DNA of 64,000 bases from NCBI GenBank assembly GCA_023935145.1, contig CM043703.1, positions 18,835,227-18,899,226 of the forward strand, written 5' to 3'. Shown here in pieces: positions 1 to 11,136 of the stretch (the first letter of the stretch is position 1; every line of letters begins with the position of its first letter). Source of the DNA: Bretschneidera sinensis. Taxonomy: Eukaryota; Streptophyta; Magnoliopsida; Brassicales; Akaniaceae. The notes under the pieces were generated by a model. That model was not told the DNA's origin, searched no databases, and saw only the letters and a program-made list of their open reading frames with translations. The position numbers and the translations under genes were made by a program.

Positions 1-3000
1 GGGAATCTGAATTGCACTGCTTATGGCTGTTCAAAACCCCTTTGCAAATGCTGTGCGGGACTAAGAGGGTTTTATGGTGGGGTCCCTGTGGACTACAGCT
101 ACCTGAGCTCAAAGGAAACTGATTTGAATCATTTTCAGAATGTGGACGTTGCAACTGGTTATGATATAACTCCTGAACATAGTATTCACAAAAAGTCTAA
201 CCACTCTATTAAAACGGATTCCAGAAGCAATGGTATTGAATGGCTTAAAGGTGCCTCTGACTTGCATGTTAAGGTGGCTGAGAAAGAAATAGGTCCAAAT
301 GGCATTGATGCTTATGAAGATGATGGTGAACCAAATGGAGAACTCAATGAGCTCAAGGCTGCTGCAGATGAAGAGGTGAATACTGCTGATGAGCTTCAGA
401 TGTACAGTACTAATGAGGATGAATATGAAGTATTCAATCTGCGAATCATCCACAGAAAGAACAGGTTTGTTGGGCATAGCCTACCTGCTAAACTCTTTGT
501 TCTGTCATGGTCCGTATTTTGGCATGAAAGTTGGATAAGCTAGTTTAACATATGTAGGACATAATATAATTTAAGAAAATTGATGCAAATCTTGAAATTG
601 TGAACTCATGTGAGTTGTCACTTGTGAGCATAGGTTACTTGTCTACTGGATTCCATTTTGAAGGGGCAAAGCTTACTGTCTATACAGAGTTAACTTTTTG
701 AGCGTCAGCTAGGTCTTGTCGTCGTTGAAATATTTGTACTCTTAGTTCTCCTTTTGGATAGAGATTTGAAGTTGGTGCATTGCAGGTTGATGTGTAGCAA
801 TCAATATACTCATATATTATGCCATCTACAGGACTGGATTTGAAGAGAACAAGGATCTACCTATTGTGCTAAACACTATCATTGCAGGCAGATATTATGT
901 AACAGAATACCTTGGTTCAGCTGCTTTTAGTAAGGTTGTTCAGGCACGTGATCTTAACACTGGAATGGATGTTTGCTTGAAGATCATTAAAAACGATAAA
1001 GATTTTTTTGATCAGAGTTTAGATGAAATTAAACTTTTAAAGCATGTGAACAAGTATGATCCTGCTGATCAGCGGCACATTTTGCGTCTGTATGACTACT
1101 TTTATCACCAGGTAAGTTTTTACCAAGTAAGGTGGTTAATTTTCAAGCTCTTTTAACGTATAGATTATACTCAAACTGTCTACTTGTCCCCTTGAAGAGT
1201 TGCTCCTAGCAAAGGAGATCATAATTCTCATTTATCACTCATAATTCAGAATAGGAACAAAAAGAAAACATTGTTTTTCCCAATTATTCTCTGTTTTTTG
1301 TAAGATCCAGCATTCTTGTAGTTCAAACTTTCTTGTGATTGCCAGTAGAGAAGAAAAATTGTATAGCTAATGTATAGGGTATTGATCTCGTGTACCATAT
1401 AATCACCATTATTATTGCATGCAGTTGGCTCTCTGTTAACATTTTGTAATTGGTTTAAAGAGAATCTTTGCAGTTGAAATCTTTCTGTTATTGTTTGGAC
1501 CATACATCTACGATTTTATCTCTTTCAATTGAGTTCAGTGTATTAGATCAAAGATACGCTATAAGATGCTTAACGTTTTAATTAATCATCACCTCAAATC
1601 ACTTCAACTCTTTGGGTTTTTCTTCATTATAATTGAGATAATGATCTTTTGGTGTGATACATACGCCTCATGGTTGTTCACTATATCAATCTCCTTTTTT
1701 TGGGATGCCCAAAATTTTATTCCCACTTTATGACTGCTGTTACTCAAAATTGTATTCTAAAAATGATCACGCAATATCTTTTCAGGTTAGACTTTAAAAC
1801 AATATGATTGTTCTATAAATGCAAAGCTTATAAAACATAGATAATGATTACAACGTTAGATTAGTAAGCTAAGATGTCACTCTCTTGACATGATAATGGA
1901 AAACAATTGACAAGGAATGCTTTAATTGTCAACTCACACGGTGTTCTAAAACCTTACAGGAGCATCTCATCATTGTTTGTGAACTCCTTCGGGCTAACTT
2001 GTATGAATTTCAGAAGTTTAATCAAGAATCTGGCGGCGAAGCTTTTTTTACCGTAAGCAGGTTGCAGGTTTGTTCAATTTTTCCTACTGGCTTGGTGGTA
2101 ATCTCTTTCCAATTCTTTCATTTTTCTAATTTATAAGGAAACTAGTTTTACTGCTGTGCTGTCTTGCATGCTTGTGATCCGCACTGTACCTTGGTTATTT
2201 AGTTTCGTTAGTGATGATAATTTAGATTTTTAACTTTCTACTTACGTTAAGCTATTCATATACCCATTAAATGAAAATTTGCTAGATCTGCTATTTTTTC
2301 CACTAAAAGGAAAGAACTAAGACAGGCGACATAAAGCATAATAATGTGTTTTTGTTTCATTTTTCATATAGGTGATAACACGTCAATGTTTGGAGGCATT
2401 GAAATACTTACATAACTTGGGAATTATTCACTGTGATCTTAAGCCTGAGAATATTCTGATTAAGAGTTACAGGAGGTGCGAGATAAAGATAATTGATCTT
2501 GGAAGCAGTTGCTTTCTGACTGATAACTTGTGCTTATACGTACAATCTCGTTCCTATAGAGCCCCTGAAGTAATTCTAGGCCTCCCATATGATGAAAAGA
2601 TCGACTTGTGGTCTCTTGGATGCATCCTGGCTGAGCTATGCTCTGGAGAAGTATGTCTTAGTTCGGCATTGATTAATTCATTCAACTGACATTGATTATT
2701 TTTCCTCCTTGGAGAGTTGATTTTTAGTCAAATTCTAAATCCGTTTGTAACCTTTAAACTTGATGTTTTTTTTGCTATGCTACTATATGTGAGGGATCAT
2801 TCCTTATGAAAAAATTTTGATCTTTGATTTATTCAAGTTTTTTTTGTCTTCATCAGGTGCTGTTTCCAAATGATGCAATAGTAATGATCCTTGCTCGAAT
2901 GATTGGGATGCTTGGTCCGATTGATCTGGAGATTTTGGTGAGGGGGCAGGACACCTACAAGTACTTCACAAAAGAATATGATCTCTATCTTGTAAATGAG

Positions 3001-3279
3001 GTTTGTTTCCCATATCTTTCTTTTTTGGTCAGAAAGTACAAATATCATAGTTCAAATTAAGGTTCTACAAATCATCCTGATGAACTCATGTGGCTTTTTG
3101 CCCAGGAGACGGACGAGCTAGAATACATAATTCCTGAGACATCCTCATTGGAGCATCATCTTCAAGTTTCTGATGTTGGGTTTAATGACTTCGTTAGAAA
3201 TTTGCTTCAGATCAATCCCCAGAGGCGCATGACAGCAAGGGAGGCACTAGAGCACCCATGGCTTTCACATTCGTACTAG
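1..3279 (+). CDS. Plant DYRK-type protein kinase, 5'-partial
   Basis: Exons read as 1-464, 832-1111, 1960-2067, 2372-2650, 2857-3000 and 3106-3279 (TAG). All have GT-AG borders and consistent phase, giving about 482 visible residues; the 5' part lies outside the window. The kinase domain starts in exon 2: a loose Gly-rich loop (GSAAFSKVV), the VAIK-type lysine (VCLKIIK), then HCDLKPEN in place of HRD, IDLGSS in place of DFG, and [15 protein letters not shown] plus DLG marks the DYRK branch of CMGC kinases, and the sequence resembles the plant DYRKP group. These are dual-specificity kinases: they autophosphorylate on Tyr, then act on Ser/Thr. The upstream region is acidic and low-complexity. 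The first 30 codons are Cys-rich and unlike what I remember of the family, so that part may be intron or a different exon. All kinase motifs look intact. Confidence 0.88.
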
Positions 3280-3544
3280 TCCTGTTCACCTTGAGCTGCT
3301 GGAAGAGTGATCAACCTCTTGTATACGACTATGCGTTTCAAAATTTCTTGCGAGAAGCATAGCTTTCTCTGAGCACAAGACTAGAATGTGTTTCCAATTT
3401 CATTTTTTTCGCTTTTATGTATATGCAACTACAGCAGCCTTGTCACACTGCATAAATGTAATTGTTCTGTACAAAAATCTCCCATTTTTTCCTCGCTTTG
3501 GTGGGAGCTTGTAAAGCATGGGGTTTTGATTGTGTAAGAGGTAC

Positions 3545-3550
3545 AATAAA
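3545..3550 (+). terminator. Candidate polyadenylation signal of the DYRK-type gene
   Basis: AATAAA lies about 265 bases after the stop codon at 3279, in T/G-rich sequence typical of a plant 3' UTR. No competing gene lies between. The position is plausible, but the cleavage site itself cannot be seen. Confidence 0.45.
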
Positions 3551-3759
3551 ATGATCAATGCATTGATTTGGTTTCTTGTTGCCAATGAGGCTGTCTGTTT
3601 TATCGATATTCATGATCAAATGTAGTTTCCATCACATTATCGAGTAGATTAACTTTCTTTTTTCTTTAGAAATGCTGATACATTCACTACTATCCTTTAG
3701 TAGTTGCATTTTTCCTTTAACCTACCTGGTTTTGATGTTCTGCTTAATTTTGAACATAG

Positions 3760-4012
3760 GAACATGCTGTTGCTGCTGCTGGAAACAGTGGCAAAGCTTC
3801 AAGAAACCACAATATTTCTTTCTTCAACTGATCTTTCCCGTATGATAATGCATTCTCCTCTATGCTGTCTGGTGAGAATTTTTTCAAAATCCAGACATAA
3901 CCGTTGTATAAAGCTATGATGCCTTGCGTGAACTGTCACTGCTATGATTGCAGAATCTAGAGCAGACATTGATGCAAAGTATATTGAGAATCATATGCCT
4001 AACAGCAAATGA
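3760..4012 (+). pseudogene. Broken exon pair of an unidentified gene
   Basis: An AG acceptor precedes 3760, a GT donor follows 3871, a second acceptor (TTGCAG) precedes 3953, and the frame closes with TGA at 4010-4012. Splicing 3760-3871 to 3953-4012 keeps one frame across the junction and gives a C-terminal-looking peptide (about 57 codons) with a single internal TGA near codon 24. The peptide begins EHAVAAAGNSGKASRNH and ends KYIENHMPNSK. I do not recognise the family. It could be the eroded tail of a neighbouring gene or an alternative 3' end of the kinase gene. The phase agreement argues against chance, but the evidence is thin. Confidence 0.28.
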
Positions 4013-4658
4013 TAATGGACATGTCTATGATGTCTATTTCGATTACCCTTCTTACCACAAATGTTGAAAAGAGCATGTGAAATTACAAGCTCTTTTTTTG
4101 GTTCTACTGTTGGGCTTATGATCTGCATCATGAAAAGTAATCATCTCTATTTTTTTATCTCTCAATCTCCGATGAGATTTGATCACTTTGCGACCACAAA
4201 TAACTTTATCAGCTAAGCTCACTCGCACTCACAAAATTACAAGATTCAATTACAAACAGCAGGCTATTATATATAGACAATGGACTTAAAGACACTTTTT
4301 GTGTATATCTGCACTGTTTTTATTTATATCTGTACAGTAATGTCATGCGTTCAATGTATCTAATGGAGAAAACTAGGAAAAGATTGAGAACTCCATCATT
4401 TATTTGTCTTTGGCTGCCCTTTCCATAAATCTCTATTCTCTCTAATCTAAAGGCGGCTTTATGCTGGTGAAACGTCACAAGCAGTTGAAAACTAAGCAGT
4501 TGTTTGGTACTAAAAAAACAAAATCAATTTGAGTGGGAATCACAATTCACAAAGTCCCAACGGAACAGCTACCGAACTAGAATATAAGTGTCGGCCGCAA
4601 TTGGACTAGACTTTAATGTTTTAATGTTTTAATATTAATATCTTATATCCATTTTAAA

Positions 4659-4772
4659 CTTTATTAATAATTTTTAAAAAAATTATTAATAATATTAATA
4701 TAAATATGAGATAAAAAATAATATTATTAATAAAAAAATTTAAAATTACTAATGACATTAATTTCAAACCCG
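4659..4772. repeat. AT-rich foldback element, copy 1
   Basis: Two arms dominated by TTATTAATAATTTTTAAAA-type sequence face each other around a short centre containing ATAAATATGAGA. The same layout recurs at 26323-26443 and 35723-35840. It is too AT-rich for confident borders, and no target duplication could be fixed. Confidence 0.4.
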
Positions 4773-5577
4773 ATATAACCAAGAATTCAGGATTTGAAAA
4801 AAAAATTTGGTTAATGATGAAATGACTAAGAAAAATATGCCCTCAAAACAAAAGGCATTAAATATGTATGAGCTACGAGTTAAAGAATGATGCACAAACC
4901 AACAAACTAGACATTTCGTATATATCATAAAGGATAAAACTACCATAAAAACTAATCCAACCTTGGTTGTTTTTGACATGCTGGCCTTTCCTCAAGATAA
5001 CAAGTTCAAGGAATGGTGAAGCAAAAACAAACAACAGCAACAAAACTGAGCTTGCTTTCCAAACAGAAAAGCGAACCCTTTCAATTTTTCTAATATACAC
5101 AGCTAATAAGCACAATTACCCTTTTTTTTCTTCTTTCAATTTTAACTTTCTTCTATAAAGAAAAATGTTAGTAACTGTGACAGTAAGCTTACCTGAGCAT
5201 CGGTAGATCTTCTCACCTAAGTTCATTTTTTATTTGAATTCAGATTATTATCGCATTAATAAAAAAATATTAATATCGATCGGAATACAAAATATGTGCC
5301 CTTTCAATTCCCTAATTTTTTATTTCGATGGAACCAACCGTACCTATTTTAATTAGGTTTTTTAAAGTGAAATTATCTTTTTATTTTTGGGCAAAAGGTT
5401 ATTATTTGCCCGCCCTTAATTTTCATGCACGGTCTTACATAGATCGATGTCTTTGAGATATGAAATTACTCTTTTTCTCATAAGCACTACAATGTATCAT
5501 TGGATGATGAATTTTTATGTATTTATTAGTTTTCTTGATTTCTTGTTTTTTTAATTAATTTTTTTCTTAAACAATAT

Positions 5578-6099
5578 GGGCATGTTTGGATAGGGTTTTC
5601 GAAAACTGAAAACAATTTTCAAAAACAATTTTCTATGTTTTGACAAATAGTTTTCAAAAGTAATTTTCTAAAACTGTTTTCAAAAATTGTTTTATGAAAA
5701 CTCCAAATTGGTATTTTCTGACATAATTTTTGAAAAATAACCTTAAAATCAGTGTTCACTTCTCTGTTTCATTCTTCCTCCATGGTATATAAAAAATATT
5801 AAAATTTTAAAAATAAAATAATATTAATTATTTTTAAGTATTTAGTAACTATGAGAAATAAAATTAATATAGATTTTAAATTTAAACTTAAAACTAAAAA
5901 TAATTACAAGGTGTGTCAAAACAGTTTTCAAAATAAAATTATTCAAACAACATTTCATTGTTTTTTGTTTTGAAAATAATTTTCAAATTATAGTTATCCA
6001 AATATGTTTTTTTTTATTTCATAAAACTGTTTTTCAGTTTTTATTTTTAAAAACAATTTTTGAAAACTAAAAATCGAAAATTGTCATCCAAACATGACC
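5578..6099. mobile_element. MITE-like element with terminal inverted repeats
   Basis: The left end GGGCATGTTTGGAT mirrors the right end, which reads GGTCATGTTTGGAT on the reverse strand. The inner sequence is full of mirrored GTTTTC/GAAAAC runs, so the 522-bp unit can fold back on itself. It has no coding capacity. Flanking TAT on both sides is a possible 3-bp target duplication, although PIF/Harbinger MITEs with similar termini usually duplicate TWA. The family assignment is therefore only suggestive. Confidence 0.6.
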
Positions 6100-6731
6100 T
6101 ATATATCTCACCTTATATTCTAATTTTCTTCTCAATTCTTCAAGTAAAAATGCTTCTCTTTGTTTTTGGAATCAAACTTTTTGTTGTTTTTGTGTTTGAA
6201 AACACATTTAAAGAAATTTCTTTAATCGGGAATTTTGAAACGCCGCATGTGAGTGATTAACAGGACAAACGGTAGTTCGCAATCAAAGATTACTATTAAT
6301 TTCTTCATGAAAATATTGTATAAAATTGTTTATATATATATATATCCACGACTGATATGCTTCAACAATATTTATTAATATAAAAAAACTTTCGATAATA
6401 AATATTATTTTTTAAAAAATAAATAAATAAATAAATTACTCGTGAAATTAGATCCACCCAATATTTATATGCTTTGGGTATGCCCGAGACGCAGTATATC
6501 TTTACCCAATCTTTCACGTATCAACTCCAATAATTACCAACAAGGACAAAGAAACAAAAATTGTCTCTTCTCATTGGCTGGTCCGATACATATTTTAACA
6601 CCCCACTAGGCCACAACTCTTTTTTAATTTCTCTCTCTTTTGTATCCATCTTTAAAAGCTCTTCACACGATCCACGCTCTCATTTACAGCGTGTAATCAA
6701 CTCACCAAATAACTTGGTTTGATTATCACAT

Positions 6732-6741
6732 ACCACGTGGT
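6732..6741. promoter_or_regulatory. G-box (ACCACGTGGT) upstream of the phosphatase gene
   Basis: A perfect 10-bp palindrome with the CACGTG core bound by bZIP and bHLH factors, about 340 bases before the chosen start codon at 7075. A GA-rich leader (6878-6893) follows it. The position suits a promoter element; function is inferred from the motif alone. Confidence 0.4.
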
Positions 6742-7074
6742 CCCCACTCTATATTCTCTCACAAAATCCGTCACTCGCCTCATCAGCGTGTAAGATTTAC
6801 CTCTCTCTTTTATCTATTTCACTTTCCCTCTCTAGACTTCGTCGAATCACTACCATGGAAGAAAAGGCGTATGTAGAGCGAGAGAGAGAGAAAAACAAAA
6901 AGGGAAATTTTGATTGATTGGTATTTGAAGAAATTATTGGGTAAATTAATAACGAACCATTTCCCGGGAGAAACACGTTAACTATCCTTCGTACAAGTGG
7001 GACTTCTTATCAAATCTCCTCCGTCCCTCCCCCCTCGGTCTCTGTCTGTGTTGTTATCTCGAATCGGTTGGGTC

Positions 7075-10000
7075 ATGGCTGAGTTGACTCAGACCAAGGT
7101 GGCGTACTCGCCTCGGTCTTCGCAAGTATGGAGGACTCTGTTGAACTGGTTAGCTTTCTTCTTCCAGATCTTTGTGCAGATCCTGAAAGGTCTAGGTCAT
7201 AATCCGCTGCTCTCTTCTTCTTCTTCTTCTTCTTCTAATGCTACTGCTGATGGTTTCAAGCCCTTGCCGGTGGTCGAGTTGTCGGAGATGGAATCTCCGG
7301 CGACGGTGGAAATTGAAACCGGAATATCTTCCGTGGCCGGCGACGAGGAGCTCATCGAGAAACTCACGGTACATATCATATATTGTGTTTCTTTTCAAAT
7401 GAAGTTAATTAACGAATATTTTTGGTTTTGCTTTTATACTTGGATCGAATTTATAGGAGGATTTAATTACTAAAATGTTGAATTTTTGTAATTTCTTTTG
7501 TATGAACAACCCACCCACACACACACAAAAAAGAAAAGAAAAGGAAATTGGTTCCTTTTCGTTGGCTTCAAGTACTTGATTGGATGAGAGAAGCGCTTGT
7601 GGTTTTATGTGGAATTTATTTAACATTTTAAGGGGAAGGATTTAGCTCTGTTGGGATATAAGAAGTGTTTATGTAGTCATATGATGTAATTTTGGGTTTT
7701 TTTTAGCTTAATGCAAGTATAAATTCAGTTGAACTTTTTTGCTAAGTTCACCGTATTTCGTTTCCTTTCCTTTCCCTATCTTTGTGTACTACCTCAACTC
7801 AACTAAGCTTTAATTTAAAACTAGTTTAGGTCATGTAGTCTAGTTTTCTGCTAAGACTAATTATAAAGTTCCTTCTTGTGGTTTGGGAATAGCCCAATTG
7901 GCAACCACATCTCTCCTCTAAGGAGGAGGTCCCAAATTTGAATCCCCCCATCCCCAATCCTCAAAAGAAATAAATCATACTTTTCCTTGTTATCGGTCGG
8001 GAGATATGTAGAATTTGAGAGGTGGTCGTTGTAGGTGGAATTTTGAAAGCCCATAATTCAATGTGTTTCTAGTCCTTTTTGGTTGGTGACTTAAGAATTT
8101 CTGTTTTTCCTGTACTCTATTACTTGGGTTGAGCTTTTCAGTATTCATTGTATAAACAACTCTTCTTGGTCATCAATATAATTAAGAGAATAATGTTATT
8201 CTTATTTATTCATTTGAGAGAGAGAGTGTGTGTGTTTCAGTCTTCTAGTTTAATGCAGTGATTTCTTTGGCTTGCCATCACTTTTCACGTGTTCAGTCTT
8301 GTAGCTTGATATGCTAAGTGTAGGCTTTAGTTTGCTTGTTTGTTGATGTTTCGAGCTCTATACTGTGTCTGTCTATCTTTTTCTTTTTCTTTTTCTTTTT
8401 TGTATTTACATTTGCTTAAGAGAAACCTTTGGTTGGTTAATTTGCCATTACATTAGGTTTTTTTTAATAGACTTAGAATTATAGTTGTCATAATTGTACA
8501 TTCGCAGTATGTAAATACAAAATTTTAGTAGAATCAACGATTCATATACGATTCTGGCTGATTTTCAATGCATCTATACGATTTCCATCATACAATATTT
8601 ATATTAGGTACTAGACGTTTTGACTAATAGTTAAATTTTAGCAGTTGGGAAATGGAAGCAGTTTATAGAAATTTATGGAATTTAAAAAACAAAATATCAG
8701 CCATATGTCTTCAATCATTTAAATCTCTCTTGGTCGATCTTCGGATGTGGAGTTCTATTAAGAAAATTTAGAACATGAAGGCAAAACATATCAAACTCAA
8801 TTACTCAAGTAAGGTGTCGCAAGCCAGTGAAAATGTAAAGCTAAAAGTTGTCATCTCAATTTTCTGTTTCTTCTTTTTTCTTTTCAAATGAATCTTTATC
8901 CCTTTGGTTTGCCATATGATTGCTTGTAAATATTTTGAGTTTGACACATGCACCTGCAGGTTGTTCTTGACTTGGATGAAACTCTAGTATGTGCCTATGA
9001 GACATCTAGTTTGCCTGTTTCTCTCCGTAATCAAGCTACAGAAGCTGGATTGAAATGGTTCGAGTTGGAATGTGTATCTTCAGACAAGGTTTCCTACCTG
9101 CAAGTGAATTTGTATTTTATTTGATTTCCTAACATTTATGCCAGGGGCACTATTCTGATTTGAGCATTTTGGTGTTTGAAGGAATTTGAAGGAAAACCTA
9201 AGATCAATTATGTCACGGTGTTTGAGCGTCCAGGGCTCGAAGAATTTATAAAACAACTTAGTGAATTTGCTGATCTTGTACTGTTTACTGCTGGTCTTGA
9301 AGGTTTGCCTATTAATTTGCTATTTCTTTATATTCTTTCTTACTGGTTATTTGTTTTCATCTTGTTGAAAGATACTCTCTGTCAATGCCCACAGGATATG
9401 CTAGACCGCTTGTTGACAGAATAGATGTCGAGAACCGATTTAGTCTTCGACTTTATCGGCCTTCAACAATTAGCACGTAAATACTGCTTCCTATATTCTT
9501 CCTTTGCAGTCAACCTAAGCCAGTAAAATTTCCCTTGCAAAGTAACATCTTAAGTATTTTGGTTTCCATAGTTGATTAAAAAGGAAAAGGATATTGGAAA
9601 ATAAAATAACCTGCAGCATTTAGATATCCCATGGAAACTGGTGAACCTTTGAATTTCACATAGAATTTTGTCTTTCTCATGGAGCCATGAAATCGGTTAT
9701 GTTCCATAATAGCAGTTAATCAAATATGTTTGATAAACATGATAATGTCTTTGTATTAAACTTCTTATGCTGCATAAAAACAGGGAACACCGGGAGCATG
9801 TGAAGGATCTGTCCTGTCTGTCAAAGAATCTATGCCGAACAGTTATTGTAGACAACAATCCATTCAGTTTCTTATTGCAACCACTGAATGGAATTCCATG
9901 CATTCCATTTTCTGCTGGGCAGCCATATGATACACAGGTACACCGTAATTTACGTTTTCAAGGTTTCAGTAGTGATTGAATTATCAATTGATTGAGTAGG

Positions 10001-10182
10001 TTTGATTGTTTACTTACAATCTTGTGATCTTTTTTTTTTGTCTTGATAAGCTTCTCGATGTCCTCCTTCCACTCCTCAAGAATCTTTCTCAACAGAGAGA
10101 TGTTAGACCTCTGCTTTATGAACGGTTCCACATGCCTGAATGGTTTCAAAAGCAGGGAATTCCCGCTTCTGGTTGGACATAA
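7075..10182 (+). CDS. FCP/SCP-type (HAD family) CTD phosphatase-like protein
   Basis: Six exons: 7075-7368, 8960-9088, 9182-9302, 9395-9476, 9784-9937 and 10051-10182 (TAA). They join in phase to give about 303 residues. Exon 2 opens with VVLDLDETLV, the DxDx(T/V) catalytic signature in which the first Asp forms the phospho-aspartate. Exons 3-5 carry FERPGLEEFI, LFTAGLEGYARP and VIVDNNPFSF, the remaining conserved blocks of the NIF/FCP1 domain. Family members remove phosphate from Ser/Thr, including the RNA polymerase II CTD. The N-terminal 98 residues hold a hydrophobic stretch (LLNWLAFFFQIFVQIL) and a poly-Ser run from a TCT microsatellite. I chose ATG 7075 because the family starts MAELTQ; an in-frame ATG at 6997 is possible. 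A degraded duplicate follows at 11137. Confidence 0.9.
7888..7975 (+). mobile_element. tRNA-derived SINE-like fragment in intron 1
   Basis: TAGCCCAATTGG (about 7890-7901) resembles a tRNA A box, and GGTCCCAAATTTGAATCC (7929-7946) resembles a B box, at roughly tRNA spacing. An A-rich stretch follows. It cannot fold into a full tRNA, so a SINE head is the better reading. It sits inside intron 1 of the phosphatase gene. Confidence 0.4.
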
Positions 10183-11136
10183 TAAAAATGGATATGCAGG
10201 CATTTAAGGCTGGTGTTATTCTTTGTATAATCTGCAGTGGTTTTTCTTGTTCAAAGGCAGCATCTTTTTATGGGACTTCTGACTTTTGTATAGCAGTAGA
10301 TTTGTGCGCTGGAACAGAATGAAGGCCATTGGAGTTTTTCCAGAAAGAATTTAGCTGCCACATCTTTCAGCCAAATAGGTCTACCATTAATGTATTACAT
10401 TTGTTGAAACTATTGATTCTTATGTAACTTTGTTTATATGCATGCAGCCTCGTTGGGTTTTTATATATTTTTTAAAGAATTTCATAAATTTGTTCGTGAT
10501 CACTATTATTTGCTGTTTAGACATCCCTGTTGCCATTTTGGGTTGTTGGATTGTAAGAAGCATCGACAATTATATGCTACTTGCATTTTCATGTTCATAA
10601 TGGCTCGGATCAAGTGTTGTGCAATTGAAACAATAGGGCCCATTCATTACTCCAATGTGCCGTAAACATTCTAAATCGAAGTTTTCACTATTCGTTTGTA
10701 ACTCACTATCTGGTGTAAATGTTTAATGGTCTGTCAAATGGGGGTTGCTTCTTTCCTGCCAAAACTTTGAACTTTTATAGGTCGAGACTGAACAACTAAA
10801 TTTATTGAAAAGAGAAAACGGGTAGAAAAAATATTAAACGAGAGTCCAATAATATTCTAGAACAAAAAAAAAAAAAAGGGTTATGTTTGAGTGAGCGGCG
10901 AAATTAAGATTTACTCGGTTAAAATAAGAGATTAGAAAAAAATATTATTATGTGTAATACATCTTACATGGACAATAAAATTATCAGTTTCTTATTTAGA
11001 TGTAGATTTTTAATTTTAGTATATTTATGCTTCTTATTTTTAATAGATTTTATATTTTTAATTTATATAATAATATTTAAAAATTATTTAAATGAAACTT
11101 AAATCATCAAAACTTTTTTTTTTTTTTTTTTTTGAC
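10183..11136. other. 3' UTR and spacer, no further gene
   Basis: Sequence up to about 10680 is mixed in composition and fits a 3' UTR of the phosphatase gene. It then turns AT-rich, with A and T homopolymers near 10863-10878 and 11106-11133. No protein-like ORF was recognised. Confidence 0.5.

Larger units (their letters stand above)
4013..6480. other. Intergenic, AT-rich, no gene seen
   Basis: No ORF in this stretch shows a recognisable protein. It holds an AT-rich foldback at 4659-4772 and a MITE-like element at 5578-6099. Short AT runs occur near 6335-6345 and an (AAAT)-like run near 6415-6435. Confidence 0.6.
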
